From Marsupella aquatica (taxonomy: Eukaryota; Marchantiophyta), in the NCBI GenBank assembly GCA_973895155.1, contig OZ316898.1, positions 5,208,001 to 5,272,000 on the forward strand: DNA of 64,000 bases. Reading direction: 5' to 3'. Shown here piece after piece: positions 35,266 to 46,232 of this stretch; position 1 is the stretch's first letter, and each line of letters starts with the position of its first letter. The position numbers and the translations under genes are program-made. Below the pieces are notes generated by a model. It was not told the DNA's origin. It was given only the letters and a program-made list of their open reading frames with translations, and made no database searches.

Positions 35266-38200
35266 CTAAGCTACCTGGATATGTCTTTCACACTTATTTC
35301 GGTATTCTATTCTAAGACCATTGCACTCTGACAGACAGCCGTTACTCTCAATTGAGACTAAGTTATATCACTTTTGCAAGTTTTGCGTACCATATATCGC
35401 AGCATAGAAAGGGAGACAAGAAAGCATGTCTCTGGACGGAGGTATTGTCCTAGCCCCAGAATTAGGGACTTACCGGTGTGCTATCTTTTTGTGAGCGTAG
35501 TATTGTAGACATATGGTCTTGACTTCAGAAACCCAAAAAGTAATTCATTGCACCTCGTGGAATCGCTTGCTGTCGATCTGATCGTGGGTTGTGGGGACCA
35601 TCGATGAAGCCCAGAGCACCTGAGTTTAATCATAAGATGAGAAGGAAAGCACTTTGGGTGGATGGCTGCTCTACTCCAGCATGGGTGAAGGCAAGGCTCG
35701 GATTGCTTACTCAAGGCAGATTGCAATCTTGTGCATATGGAACTGTGGGCTCCGTCATCCGGCAGATGTCTGGCGTGGCCAAAGTTTACAACCCGTCCCT
35801 GCAGCAGGCGTAGAACGAGCTCGACGCATTTCGTGATCAATGGAGGCTTCAGAAGACGGCTGCCAAGGTGTACGGGAGGGAAGTTCAATCAGCAGAGTCT
35901 GAAAACAGAGGGGAAGCTGAAGCTCTGGCTGGTTTTCAAGGTGTAAAGGGGCATGGCAACAATGTAGCACAGCTGGAGGCACCATCCCCTCAAACTCGCC
36001 CAGGAGCTCCCAAGTGGAGTGAAGCTGCAAAGATGATCGAGCACAAGCGGAACCTTTCACGTACAGTCGTTGGTGGGATTGAATTCCGTCAACAGAACAC
36101 TGACAGCCTGCAAGTGGAACTCGAAGGAGCAGGTGATACAAAAGCGAAATTAACCAGACCTATAGCAGCGAACAGTTTGCAGGGGACTCAAGAGCCGGAA
36201 CTTCTATCCAGGAAGCAAGAGGAGCAATCTTCAGCTATCTTTGAAGAACGGGTGACTGGGGAATTAGGACGTCAACACCTGATGACCGAGGAGCTGTTCA
36301 GGAAAGCACATTGGATGGATGGCCGGTCAAGACCAGCGTGTATAAGGGAAGGGCTCGATTTGATTGGTCAAGGCGGATTGCGATCTCGTGCCTATTGTGG
36401 CAGAAGAGATTGGTCTCGAAACATTGCACAAGAGAATGACAATACGGACATGCAGAGCGCGGGGACCGCGAGTCAAGCAATTACTGTGGTGCAGAATCGT
36501 CTACAACGAAGCATTACTACAGACTCGTACACATATGTTAAAGTTCTGCAAATGTGCTCGAAACAGAAAGACCTTTTAGCGGCCAAGCAGGTGCATGACC
36601 ACGTCATCCCGAGTGGAATGGATAATAATCTTTCTGTGGCGATAGCCCTCCTGAATGCGTATATTAAATATCGAGCATTGCTCGATGCACGCCGAGTTTT
36701 TGACCAACTTGAGAAGAAGAGTGTCATTACTTGGAACAACATGATTGGAGGATATTGTAAGAGCGATCATACTGAATCTGCTTTAGAGCTATTTAATCAA
36801 ATGCGCCAAGAAGGCGTGCAGCCGGACGAGATCACGTATCTGAGCATCCTAAAGGCATGTGACAACAACCCATTAGCTCTAAAATGGGGAAAGGAAGTTC
36901 ATGTCCATATTCGACATACTGGCTTTGAATCAGATGTGCGGGTAGGGACTGCCCTCCTACAGATGTATGCAAAGAGGGGCAGTATCGATGACGCCCGACT
37001 AATGTTTAACAGAATGGAGAAACGTGATGTAGTGACATGGACTGCAATGCTTAGAGCATATGCAGAAGGTGGTCATGGTGTGGAAGCATATCAACTGTTC
37101 CTCCAAATGAGACGGGAAGGCTTCGAACCAGATGCAATCACTTATCTGAGCATCCTGAATGCATCTGCAAGTGCGGGGGCTTTGGAGTGGGTGAAGGATG
37201 TTCATGGCCATGCTAGCGAAGCTGGACTGGAGTCGGATTTGCGTGTGGGATTTGCGTGTGGGATTTGCGTGTGGGATTTGCGTGTGGGCAATGCACTGGT
37301 TCACATGTATGCAAAGAGTGGCAGTATAGATGATGCCCGACTGGTCTTTGACAGGATGGAGAAATGCGATGTGGTCACATGGACTGCAATGATCGGTGGA
37401 CTTGCACAGCATGGATGTGGGCATGAAGCCCTGGAGTTTTTCAGGAAAATGAATGCAGACGGTGTGAAGCCCGATCGGACTTCATTCGTGGCAGTGTTGT
37501 CCGCCCGTTGTCATGGAGGCCTTGTTGATGATGGCCGTAGAATCTTTTTGGCTATGACGCAAGATTATGACATTGAGCCTGACGTTGTGCATTATACCTG
37601 CATGGTGGATCTTCTTGGGCGGGCGGGACACCTGGAAGAAGCAAAGCGGTTCATTAGTGACATGCCAGTTGAACCAGATGTAGTAACTTGGAAAGCTTTG
37701 CTTGGGGCTAGTAGAACGTATAACAATGTGGAGTTGGGCGAACTTGCCGCTAAACAGCTTCTGAAGTTGGAACCCAATTGTGCGTCTGCATATGTGCTTC
37801 TCTCCAACATCTATGCTGCAGCTGGTAACTGGGAGAAGAAGTCCTTGGTCCGCACCATGATGCAAGAGAGAGGTATTCGGAAGGAGCAAGGGCGGAGCTG
37901 GATTGAAGTTGATAGCAAGGTCCATGAATTTGTCGTGGGGGATACATCTCATCCAGAAGCGAAGGCGATATATACTGAGCTCAATAAATCGAATGAAAAA
38001 CTGAAAGATGAAGGCTACATTCCGGATACCCGACTGGTGTTTCATGATATGAATGAGGAGGAAAAAGAACTAGCTCTTTTCTCTCATAGTGAGAAGTTGG
38101 CTATTGCGTACGGGCTTATGCATATACCTCTGGGAGAATCAATTCGTGTGACTAAGAACCTTCGAGTGTGTCCAGATTGCCATACAGCAACGAAGTTGAT

Positions 38201-38297
38201 CTCTAAGGTGACAGGACTTGAGATTATAGCGAGAGATGCAAATCGCTTTCACCATTTTAAAGGTGGGGTGTGTATTGTGGTGACTACTGGTGACCAG
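35265..38297 (+). repeat. Segmental duplication, copy B (damaged PPR-DYW locus)
   Basis: Homologous to 5990-9879 in leader and coding sequence. Compared with copy A it carries about 650 bp of additional 5' coding sequence (35640-36300) and lacks about five of the eight 303-bp PLS triplets. Confidence 0.85.
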
Positions 38298-38339
38298 TTG
38301 AATTTGTTGCGGTGGCTGGAAATTGGTTCTGAACGGTAA
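35589..38339 (+). pseudogene. PPR-DYW paralogue, broken by an in-frame TAG and a 1-bp loss in the DYW terminus
   Basis: One frame runs from ATG 35589 to TAA 38337-38339, interrupted once by TAG at 35811-35813. The segment after the TAG has no near ATG (the first codon sometimes taken, 35868, is GTG), so a functional start would be downstream, e.g. near 36030, unless the TAG is spliced out or read through. Order: module containing RKALWVDG (35640-35760), a Gln/Glu/Ala-rich segment, a second copy of the module (RKAHWMDG, 36300-36440), three PLS triplets (from 36514, 36813 and 37119), E region with GRSWIEVD, and most of a DYW domain (HSEKLA, CPDCH, FHHF). One base is missing after 38274 relative to copy A, so the final CxC and DYW residues are replaced by about 20 unrelated residues. 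Editing activity is therefore doubtful. A 39-bp insertion adds 13 residues at 37250-37288. Confidence 0.85.
37237..37288 (+). repeat. 13-bp unit repeated four times inside a PPR motif
   Basis: Four perfect copies of ATTTGCGTGTGGG at 37237, 37250, 37263 and 37276. Copy A of the gene has one. The three extra units add 39 bp, so the frame is kept and 13 residues enter after DLRVG, inside a helix-turn of the second PPR of a triplet. Confidence 0.97.
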
Positions 38340-39492
38340 TCACTGGCCACAAAGATTTGATCAGGTTTTTCATTGTTGCCTTCATCAAGAATGGCTCTAT
38401 TTTTGCACTCTGCTTTTTATTGCAACCGAATCTGTGACGCAAGACTGGTCTTAGTTTGCTACAGTTTCTTGTAATGTTATGGGTGGGTTCAATGCAGTCA
38501 CACTGGTTCTAAATGAGGATGCAGTTTAGGTAGCAGAAGCCATGTTACTAGGAACTAAAAGTGCTTCTCTAGCTTCACAGGAATTGCAGTTTCTTGTATT
38601 TAATGGGTGGGTTCAATCCGGGTACACTGGATCGAAATGAGACTGCAGTTTAGGTGGCAGTCCATGTTACTAGGAACTAAAAGTGTTTTCTCTAGCTTGA
38701 AAGGAATTGCACAAAAGGATTGGTGATGCTTAGAACTACAAACTCCTTAGTTTGGTCATGAGAATAAGAACACAATGGGCCACGAGAGTAGCTTTTGATT
38801 AGGCTTTATTAGTTAGATACAATTGAAGTAAAAAAGTCAGGTCTTCAGAAAACACTGCTTAGTCTTGGGTTCAGAAATCAACTCTCCACATCAAAAACCA
38901 TTTGATCACAATTGGAACTTGACCCCTAAACCCAAACCTCTTATCTCTAAGTGCAATATATTTACTCTATGCCCAAACCCTATGCGCTTATCACTGACTG
39001 CACCCTGTTGTCTTTTCATCGTGTTGTTGATCTTAGGGATAAGAGAGAGTACGTCAACTATTGCACTTCTAAATTTGTGGTCTAGATGCCTCTTTGTCCA
39101 GTAATGTAAACTGCCAAAAAGGTGATGAGAAAAATGATCCTGTTGTTGTTCGTAGGAGTAAGAGTACATCACCCATTGCACTTTAAATTTGTAGTTTAAG
39201 GTGTGTCTTTGTCCAATAACGTGAGCTGCAAAGAGCTGTAATTCACACAATTATTTTAAATTTGTAGTTTAAGGTGTGTCTTTGTCCAATAACGTGAGCT
39301 GCAAAGAGCTGTAACTCACACAATTATTGTTGCTGCTGCGTGGAGTTGTCTGGCCAGGTGAGAATTTTTTTTAAGTGACAAATTCTTTAGATTCCACCTC
39401 TCTAAAAGTAATTTGCTCTGGCAAAAATTGCTAGATTTTCTATCTTTATGTAAAACTTTTTTTGGTTTTTTTTTCATCAGCCTCTACAGTGA
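38340..39492. repeat. 3' flank with two tandem duplications
   Basis: 38462-38586 and 38587-38709 are two copies of a ~124-bp unit starting CAGTTTCTTGTA and containing CCATGTTACTAGGAACTAAA. 39183-39255 and 39256-39328 are two nearly identical 73-bp copies starting TTAAATTTGTAGTTTAAGG, with a diverged third relative near 39055. No gene is seen. Confidence 0.8.
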
Positions 39493-39836
39493 TGTTGAGC
39501 AAAGACGACATTCGTAACGGCAAACCCATGAACCATCCAACGCACAATAGTCGACACAAAGAGATACGTGGTTCACCTCCACATGAGGCTACGTCCACGG
39601 GAACACACAAGAGCTTTACTGCACTCTAGGCTGACCGGCCATACCAAACATCCACAGCACAAGCTCTCCCTATCTCTCAACTAGCTCCGTAACAATGAGC
39701 CTAAGTTTCACCAGGGTCTGGCATCAGCCCTGGCTATATGCACAATAGCACTACCGCTAACATTAGCTAAGTCCTAACCCGAGTTAGCCTAACTGTAGTT
39801 AGCTCATGAGTCACAAGACTAGAACAATATCTAACA
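39493..39836 (-). repeat. 3' LTR of the copia element
   Basis: 344 bp, left end of the element on the + strand. Begins TGTTGAGC and ends ATCTAACA. Next to it on the inner side lies the polypurine tract. Confidence 0.95.
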
Positions 39837-39848
39837 AACCCCCCCTTG
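39837..39848 (-). other. Polypurine tract
   Basis: On the minus strand CAAGGGGGGGTT abuts the 3' LTR. This is the expected primer site for plus-strand synthesis in an LTR retrotransposon. Confidence 0.85.
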
Positions 39849-40049
39849 ACTCTTGTCTTGGGGACTAGACTAAATGTTACCATATGAAATCCTCAGCGGG
39901 AAGTTCTAGACAATCACCAAACCAGGTCTCCCCCTAAAAACCACAAGGGTTAACTAAGGGTTAACTAGAACTAAGCCGTAGCCAAATAGGAATGAGTAAT
40001 CCATATACAAATAGTCACACATTGTTAAATAACTCTACTTGCACTACAA

Positions 40050-41375
40050 CTACAAAACTTGCAAAGTAGCATGATGTCTTGAGAAACTCTCCAAAGGAAT
40101 CACTTTGGTAAAGGCATCAGCGGGATTAAGCTTTCCATCAATCTTGACTAGCTCAAAAGTTTTATCAGACACTGCTTGCCTGATAAAATGGTACCTGATA
40201 TCAATGTGCTTCACCCTGCTATCCATCACCTGGTTAGCAGCCAAGTGAAGAGCACTCTGACTATCACAATTTAGAGTCATTTTTCCATGCTCTAAACCCA
40301 TCTCTGCGATCAACTTATCCAACCAAATTGCTTCCTTTGTTGCTTCTGCTGCTGCAACATACTCTGCTTCTGTAGTAGACTGAGATATGCACTTCTGCAA
40401 GGTAGATTTCCAACTGATACATCCTCCTCCAAGAGTGTATACAAACCCAGTTGTAGACCTCCTTGTATCCAGACAGCCTCCATAGTCAGAATCTACATAG
40501 CCAACTAACGTTCTATCTTATCTGTTATCAAATAGTAATCCATAGTCCTGTGTTCCCCTCACATACCTAAGAATCCATTTCACAGCTTCCCAATGTACCT
40601 TCCCTGGATTTGACATGAAACTGCTGACCTTGCCCATCGCTAGGGCCAAGTCAAGCCTAGTACAAGTCATCAAATACATCAAACTGCCTACTGCCTTCTC
40701 ATAAGGAATCTTAGCCATCAGACCTTTCTCCACAGCATCCGTAGGAGAGAAAGCCGATGATAACTTGAAATGTGAAGCTAAAGGAATACTCACTGGCTTA
40801 CAGTTCTCCATGTTGAATCGTGCAAGTACTTTCCTCGCATACTGGCCTTGACTCAAGCACAACTGTCCAGTCTCAGAGTTCCTAAAAATCTCCATCCCTA
40901 AGATCCTCTTGGCCTTACCAAGATCCTTCATCCTGAATTCAGCACTCAATTTTGCCTTGAGACTGTCAACCTCAGATTGATCTTTAGCCACAATCAGCAT
41001 GTCATCCACATAGATCACCAGAATGATGAAACCAAATACATCATTCTTGACTAATTTTGTATACACACAAGGATCATACACCATCCTTGTAAAACCTTGA
41101 GCAATCATGAAATCATCAAACCGCTTGTTCCACTGTCTGGGAGACTGCTTCAATCCATACAAGGACTTGAGCAATCTACAAACTAAGTTCTCTTGGCCCT
41201 TCTTCGTAAAGCCTAGTGGTTGTCTCATGAAGATCATCTCTTCCAAGTTGCCATAGAGAAAGGCAGTAACAACATCCATCTGATCCATCACCAGACCAAA
41301 AAATACAACAAGCTGACACAAGATCTGAATTGTGAAATACTTAGCAACCGGTGAAAAGACCTCATTGTAATCCAC
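40050..41375 (-). pseudogene. Copia reverse transcriptase and RNase H
   Basis: 41375-40518 encodes the reverse transcriptase palm and fingers, starting at MDYNEVFSPVAK. The catalytic YVDDM box is intact, with KSLYGLKQSPRQW and the LGMEI segment in order. The frame is stopped by TAA at 40518-40520 and continues in the same frame through YVDSDYGGC, the TEAEY box, CDSQSA and HIDIRYHF of RNase H, to 40050. So all RNase H acidic residues are present, and one nonsense codon separates the two domains. Upstream the frame is joined to the linker region only through a frameshift near 41400. Confidence 0.95.
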
Positions 41376-42353
41376 TCCTTTCTCCTGAGTGAATCCCTTG
41401 GCAACAAGCCTTGCCTTGTAGATCTTGTCTCCACCCTCTCTGAAGGACTATCCTTCAACTTATAAATCCACTTGTTGTCCACCACTTGCTGACCTCTTGG
41501 AAGCTCCACCAGCTCCCATGTCTTGTTGTCACTCAAAGATTGCAACTCCCTCTGCATTGTTGCATTCCACTCATGCTTCTGCTCTGAAGCACAAGCCTCA
41601 CTATACGAAGAACGCTCTCCTTCTTCCAAGATCAAAGCCATATCATCTTCATCAGGTGCAATGTCAATATCATCTAGCTTAGATGAGTCTGCCCAATGAC
41701 CATACCTGGTAGGAGCTCTAGTAGAACGACTGGAAGTTCTTCTAGTAGATGACTCAGGCTGATCTGCTGCTGCTGCTGGTTGAATTTGAGGTACCCCAGC
41801 AACAATCTGCTCCTCTTGTTCCATCACAGGAACCAGCTCCAAGCCCGGAGCTTCTCCATCTCTCCTGTCATGAACATCATCATGACTAATCTCCCCTCAA
41901 CCTCGTCCGGAATGGGAGATTTCCCCTTGTCAGTATGGGAGTCCTGAGAACTCTCCCCCTCTTTTGATGATCTGGATTCATTAAATGACACATCTCTACT
42001 AACAATTAGCTTACAGGTTACTGGATCCCATAACCTATAACCTTCACACCTCTCTGATAACCAAGGAAAATGCACTTCTTTGACTTGGAGTCCAGCTTGG
42101 ATCGAAGCTGGGAAGGTGTAAGCACATAAGTATCACATCCAAAAATTTTCAGATGTGAGTAATCTGCTGGACGCCCGTACCTCATTTCAAATGGCGTCTT
42201 GAATCCAATAGAACTGGATGGAGAAAAAATTACCAAATAAGCTGTAGTGTTGACAACTTCAACCCAAAACTCATGTGGTTAGCATGATTGACTCAACATA
42301 CTCCTCGAGCGGTCCAATAGTGTTTGGTTGAGTCTCTCAGAAACACCATTCTG
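41376..42353 (-). pseudogene. Copia integrase C-terminal region and linker to RT
   Basis: Broken remains in three frames: the part after the integrase catalytic Glu with a TAA at 42279-42281, then GFKTPFEMRYGR and KCIFLGYQRG (to 42018), a shift into WDPVTCKLIVSRDVSFNES (42075-41824), then the acidic linker (from about 41842) with STRRTSSRSTRAPTRYG and WELVELPRGQQVVDNKWIYK. Each is typical of copia polyproteins. At least two frameshifts and one stop are needed to explain the breaks. Confidence 0.85.
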
Positions 42354-43238
42354 CTAAGGAGTATAACTTGTTGTGAGATGGCGGGTAATCCCCTGCTCCT
42401 TACAACACGTTCCAAATTCCTCGGAACTGTATTCACCGTCATTATTCGATAGAAGATATCTCACCTTATTACCAGTCTGATTCTCAACTTGGGCTTTCCA
42501 CTCCTTAAAAGTGGCAAAAACATCAGACTTATTGTGTAGAAAGTATATCCACACATACTTTGAGTAATCGTCTATGAACGTGACATAGTATAACCGTCCA
42601 GAATGTGAGAGAGTAGGGGCTGGACCCCACACATCGCTATGTACATACTCAAGTATCTCCTTGCTGGTATAAGTACCAACTCCGAAGGGTTTCCTGTGCT
42701 GCTTCCCTAGCACACAGTGCTCATAAAATTGCAACTTACAGGATTGCAAATTAGAAAATAATCCTTTCTTCTGAAGAATAACCAAACCTTTTTCACTCAT
42801 GTGGCCCAAACGGAAGTGCCACAGCCGGGCCGTCTCCTCATGAGATAAGGTTATATTGGCTTCATCACAGACCAAACTGCCCTCCAAAATGTATAGATTG
42901 CAATGCCTCTTTCCCTTCAATACAACTTTAGTATCAGTTGAAACCTGAAGGACACCATTAGCAGAACTCCACTGATGGCCATTTGCCTCTAAAACTCCAA
43001 GTGAAATGAGATTTTTCATCATGCTGGGAATATGTCTCACATTCCTCAATGTTCTCACAGCACCATCAAACATCTGAAATCTTACAGATCCAAGTCCAAC
43101 AACTTGACATGGGATTCCATTTCCCATCAACATTGACCCGTTGGAAACCGTGTAAGAACTGAAACAATCTCTTCTAGAGCAAATGTGAAAAGTGCATGCA
43201 CTATCTAGAATCCAGTCATCACTACCTGGATTTGACAC
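42354..43238 (-). pseudogene. Copia protease and integrase N-terminal part
   Basis: Contains the protease active-site box WILDSACTFHI, the GAG-pre-integrase zinc region (LWHFRLGHMSEKG) and integrase core with HSDVWGP holding the first catalytic Asp. The segment that normally carries the second catalytic Asp reads LSNNDGEY, with Asn (codon at 42444-42446) where Asp is expected, so the integrase is catalytically dead. The frame ends at TAG 42354-42356, in the usually conserved PQQNG motif just before the catalytic Glu. Confidence 0.95.
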
Positions 43239-43262
43239 TACGTTGTGAGCATAACCTTGATA

Positions 43263-44127
43263 TCACAATATGTCATCATCATCGAGTAAATCTACCTCAT
43301 GCGAGCTCGATGCCGCGTTAGCAAAGGCAGTAGGGACCTTTACTCGACAATCCCTTTTCATGTGGCCAGGCTTGCCACAATTCCAATATGCAAGAGGCTT
43401 CCTCTCTTGCAATTTCCCTCTGGATTTAGATCTCCCCCGTGATGTAGATCTAAACCTATTCTGTCCATTTGTGCGCTGCGCTGCTCTTCCCCTGTTCACA
43501 TTGAGCGCAGTGCCAGAAGAAGATGTTGTCTGTGATTGACCCAACTTCTTCTGAGCATCATCGGACAGTAATGAGCTCACCACCTCATTATACAAAATGG
43601 ACTTCAGATCTCTGTACAAGGAAACCTGTTTCAAACCCTGATAAGATCGATGGCGGTAAGGAGCTTAGCAGAAGCAAGGCCTTATCCTCATCTTCAACTC
43701 CTTTTCCCAGGTTTGACAGATCCACCGCTAGACTGTCAAATTCATCCAGATGATCCTGCATCTTGCTCCCTTCCTTGAGCCTAAGGCTCATCAAGAGAGA
43801 CTTCTTATATAGCCGGTCTGACGCATCTTCCCGGTAGTACTTCTCTCTTAGAGCCTTGAACAGTGATGTGCAATTCGCATAATCATCCAGTTGCTTGATG
43901 ATGTGCGGCTTGAGATATAGCATCACTGCATTGACAGCAATCACCTGCTCCTGTCTCCACTGTCTCACATAAATCTCCTCCTCTCCATCATACTGCTCTC
44001 GCGAAGAGAGCAGATGAGCTAAGCCCATGGCCCGTAGAACATCCTTCACTTGCTTCTCCCACAACAAGTAATCAGTACGACCATCGTACTTCTCCACCTC
44101 AAACTTCACTCCTCCAAATCTAGCCAT
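43263..44127 (-). pseudogene. Copia gag with degenerate zinc knuckle
   Basis: ATG at 44127 begins MARFGGVKFEVEKYDG, followed by the UBN2-type capsid region (LLWEKQVKDVL, SLFKALREKYY, LLMSLRLKEG, LDEFDSLAVDL). The frame shifts near 43590-43630 and continues in another frame with SLYRDLKSILYNEV and a basic nucleocapsid. The zinc knuckle reads YWNCGKPGHMKRDC, so the first Cys of the CCHC pattern is replaced by Tyr. Gag packages element RNA; this copy could not. Confidence 0.9.
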
Positions 44128-44439
44128 CTCCCTCTTCTTTCCCACTACCGACAGCTCTGGTAGTAACACAGCTTCCTCCACTGCACGCCACACCAGTGAT
44201 CATACCGGTGTCACTAGTTCTTCCTCAAATGGTAGCAGCTCCTCCTCAGACTCTCCATCTGACCATTGCGATCCTGAAACTCCACCGACTCCAATTCTTC
44301 CAGTATCCCCCGAGTCACTCATATGAAACAATCACGAAAAAACATCTTTTTTTGAAACTTCTCATAAAACTCAAAACTCAACACCGCCGCGTAGCCCACG
44401 AAGCTAGGAGTCCAATACTGAAAGCCGAAATCAAAATTG

Positions 44440-45175
44440 AAATTCGACGGAAAAGTTATTCAAATTTTGGTCGGGGTGGGTAAAACCTTGGGAAACTCCC
44501 CCGTTTTGACCACCTTGGAGAATAACCAAAATACCCAGTACAACCCGTCGTCGGAATCGCGATGTGATTGGTGCGCCGCGTTGCTAACTCTAGTGGCAAC
44601 GTCCTCACCAAAAAAGAACCAAAAAAGTTACCGTTCGGCGGACAGAATCTTTGTCGGACGGCCGAAAAACAGCTCTCTGTTTTTTGGGAATATTCCCGCA
44701 CAGTACAACAGGTCTCACAGGGGGCAGTTCCCCCTATCCAAGCGGTTAAAACGGAGGGCGGCAGGTCCCGGCACATGGGACAAACCAATGAGAGGGAAAA
44801 AAAGGCAAAAAATGGGCACTAAAGGGGGTGCTTAAGCCCCTTAAAGCCTAAAATACCCTGTAAAGGGCCGGGGGTACAAAGGGCGTATGGCCGGCGTCGG
44901 GGCGGGACGAGGGTACAGCCGCGTACAAGCGGCGTAGAGCCGCAAAGGGCTGGGCATACGATGACAGGGCGGTGCCGCGGTAGCGACCGACACAGTATGG
45001 CGGAGGGCGTACGAGCGCACAAAAAGCGCCGGCCGGTGTTGCGCAGCTCGTCGCCGCGGCTGAAGGATGAGCGGAAAACAAGGTGCGGGGGGGGGTCGGG
45101 CATACAAGGGGAAACGATGGGGGACCAAGGGCCGGGAGGGTGTGTATACACACCAAAAGTGGCCCTAACCTAAGC
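44440..45175. other. GC- and CpG-rich segment in the copia leader
   Basis: Between gag and the primer binding site lies about 700 bp, far richer in G, C and CpG than the rest of the element or its surroundings (e.g. 44860-45110, with a run of nine G near 45087). Overlapping ORFs of Pro/Arg/Ala text on the minus strand are composition artefacts. No promoter or gene could be assigned. It may be a sequence captured by the element. Confidence 0.55.
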
Positions 45176-45874
45176 TAAGATTTGACTTTAAAACAAAAAA
45201 GCCGTTTGCACACCTTGAACGCCGCTGCTTCTCACGAGTAAAGTGAACGCCGCCGTCAGGAAATGTTGCCGAATTGCACCAGCACAGTCTGCAGCTCCAC
45301 CAAAGAAAGAACTTCTGTTGCATCGCCTTCACTCCGCGTCAAGTGCCAATCCCGGACTCAAAATGACCGTCTCGCCACGATCTCTCCGTTGAGCCTCAGC
45401 ACTTCGCGTTTCTTCCTCCGAGTCAAGCGTCACGACGAGTAATCCGATTCAGGGAAAATTTGGCACCATAGCTTGTCAAAAAACCAGAACGCCTCCTTCA
45501 CTTGTAATGACGCACTCGTTTCGCAAATGTCAGCAAACTAGATACCAAAACGACCAGCACGCTCCAACCTTCAACTTGAAGTATCACATGCGACGCCCTG
45601 CACACCACACAGCTCACACCGTTGAAAAAACAATCTCTGGTTTCTCCCCCGAAATACCGTCGAACACGAATAAACCCTGAACGATGCAAACTTCAATTCC
45701 TCCGCACCACGGATACCGATCAGCGAGCTCTAACCACCGTTAGAAAGCCCTCTCACTAACCTATCCGCACAGCCACACACATTTGAGTTTCATGCGACGA
45801 AACTCTGAATGTACCATCGACAATGAACGCTGGAAAAAACCTGTCACGAAAAAACCTCGTCACCTCCCAGGCAT

Positions 45875-45886
45875 GCTCTGATACCA
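45875..45886 (-). other. Primer binding site for initiator tRNA-Met
   Basis: On the minus strand TGGTATCAGAGC lies two bases inside the 5' LTR. It is the standard plant copia site, complementary to the 3' end of initiator methionine tRNA. Confidence 0.95.
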
Positions 45887-45888
45887 TT

Positions 45889-46232
45889 TGTTGAGCATAG
45901 ACGACATTCGCAACGGCAAGCCCATGAACCATCCAACGCACAATAGTCGACACAGAGAGATACGTGGTTCACCTCCACATGAGGCTACGTCCACGGGAAC
46001 ACACAAGAGCTTTACTGCACTCTAGGCCGACCGGCCATACCAAGTATCCACAGCACAAGCTCTCCCTATCTCTCAACTAGCTCCGTAACAATGAGCCTAT
46101 GTTCCACCAGGGTCTGGCATCAGCCCTGGCTATATGCACAACAACACTACCGCTAACCTTAGCTAGGTCCTAACCCGAGTTAGCCTCACTGTGGTTAGCA
46201 CAAGAGTCACAAGACTAGAGCAATATCTAACA
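45889..46232 (-). repeat. 5' LTR of the copia element
   Basis: 344 bp with TGTT...AACA ends, the promoter-bearing LTR of the element. It matches the left LTR except for about 18 substitutions and has no indels by eye. Confidence 0.95.

Larger units (their letters stand above)
39493..46232 (-). mobile_element. Complete Ty1/copia LTR retrotransposon, inactive
   Basis: 6.74 kb element on the minus strand. Two 344-bp LTRs (39493-39836 and 45889-46232) start TGTT and end AACA and differ at about 18 positions by my count, near 95% identity. Inside, from right to left on the minus strand, are the primer binding site, gag, protease, integrase, reverse transcriptase and RNase H, then the polypurine tract: the copia order. 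Stops and frameshifts interrupt gag-pol at several points. The 5 bp next to each LTR differ (AGTGA left, CTTTT right), so no target duplication is left; later rearrangement or inter-element recombination is likely. A solo LTR of the same family sits at 33133. Confidence 0.95.

Noticed and set aside
35868-35870. Start of the second PPR protein
   Set aside because: The codon is GTG, not ATG; the open frame simply follows the TAG at 35811.
44819-45156. Three overlapping Pro/Arg-rich ORFs on the minus strand
   Set aside because: High GC content removes stop codons in all frames; no protein signature.
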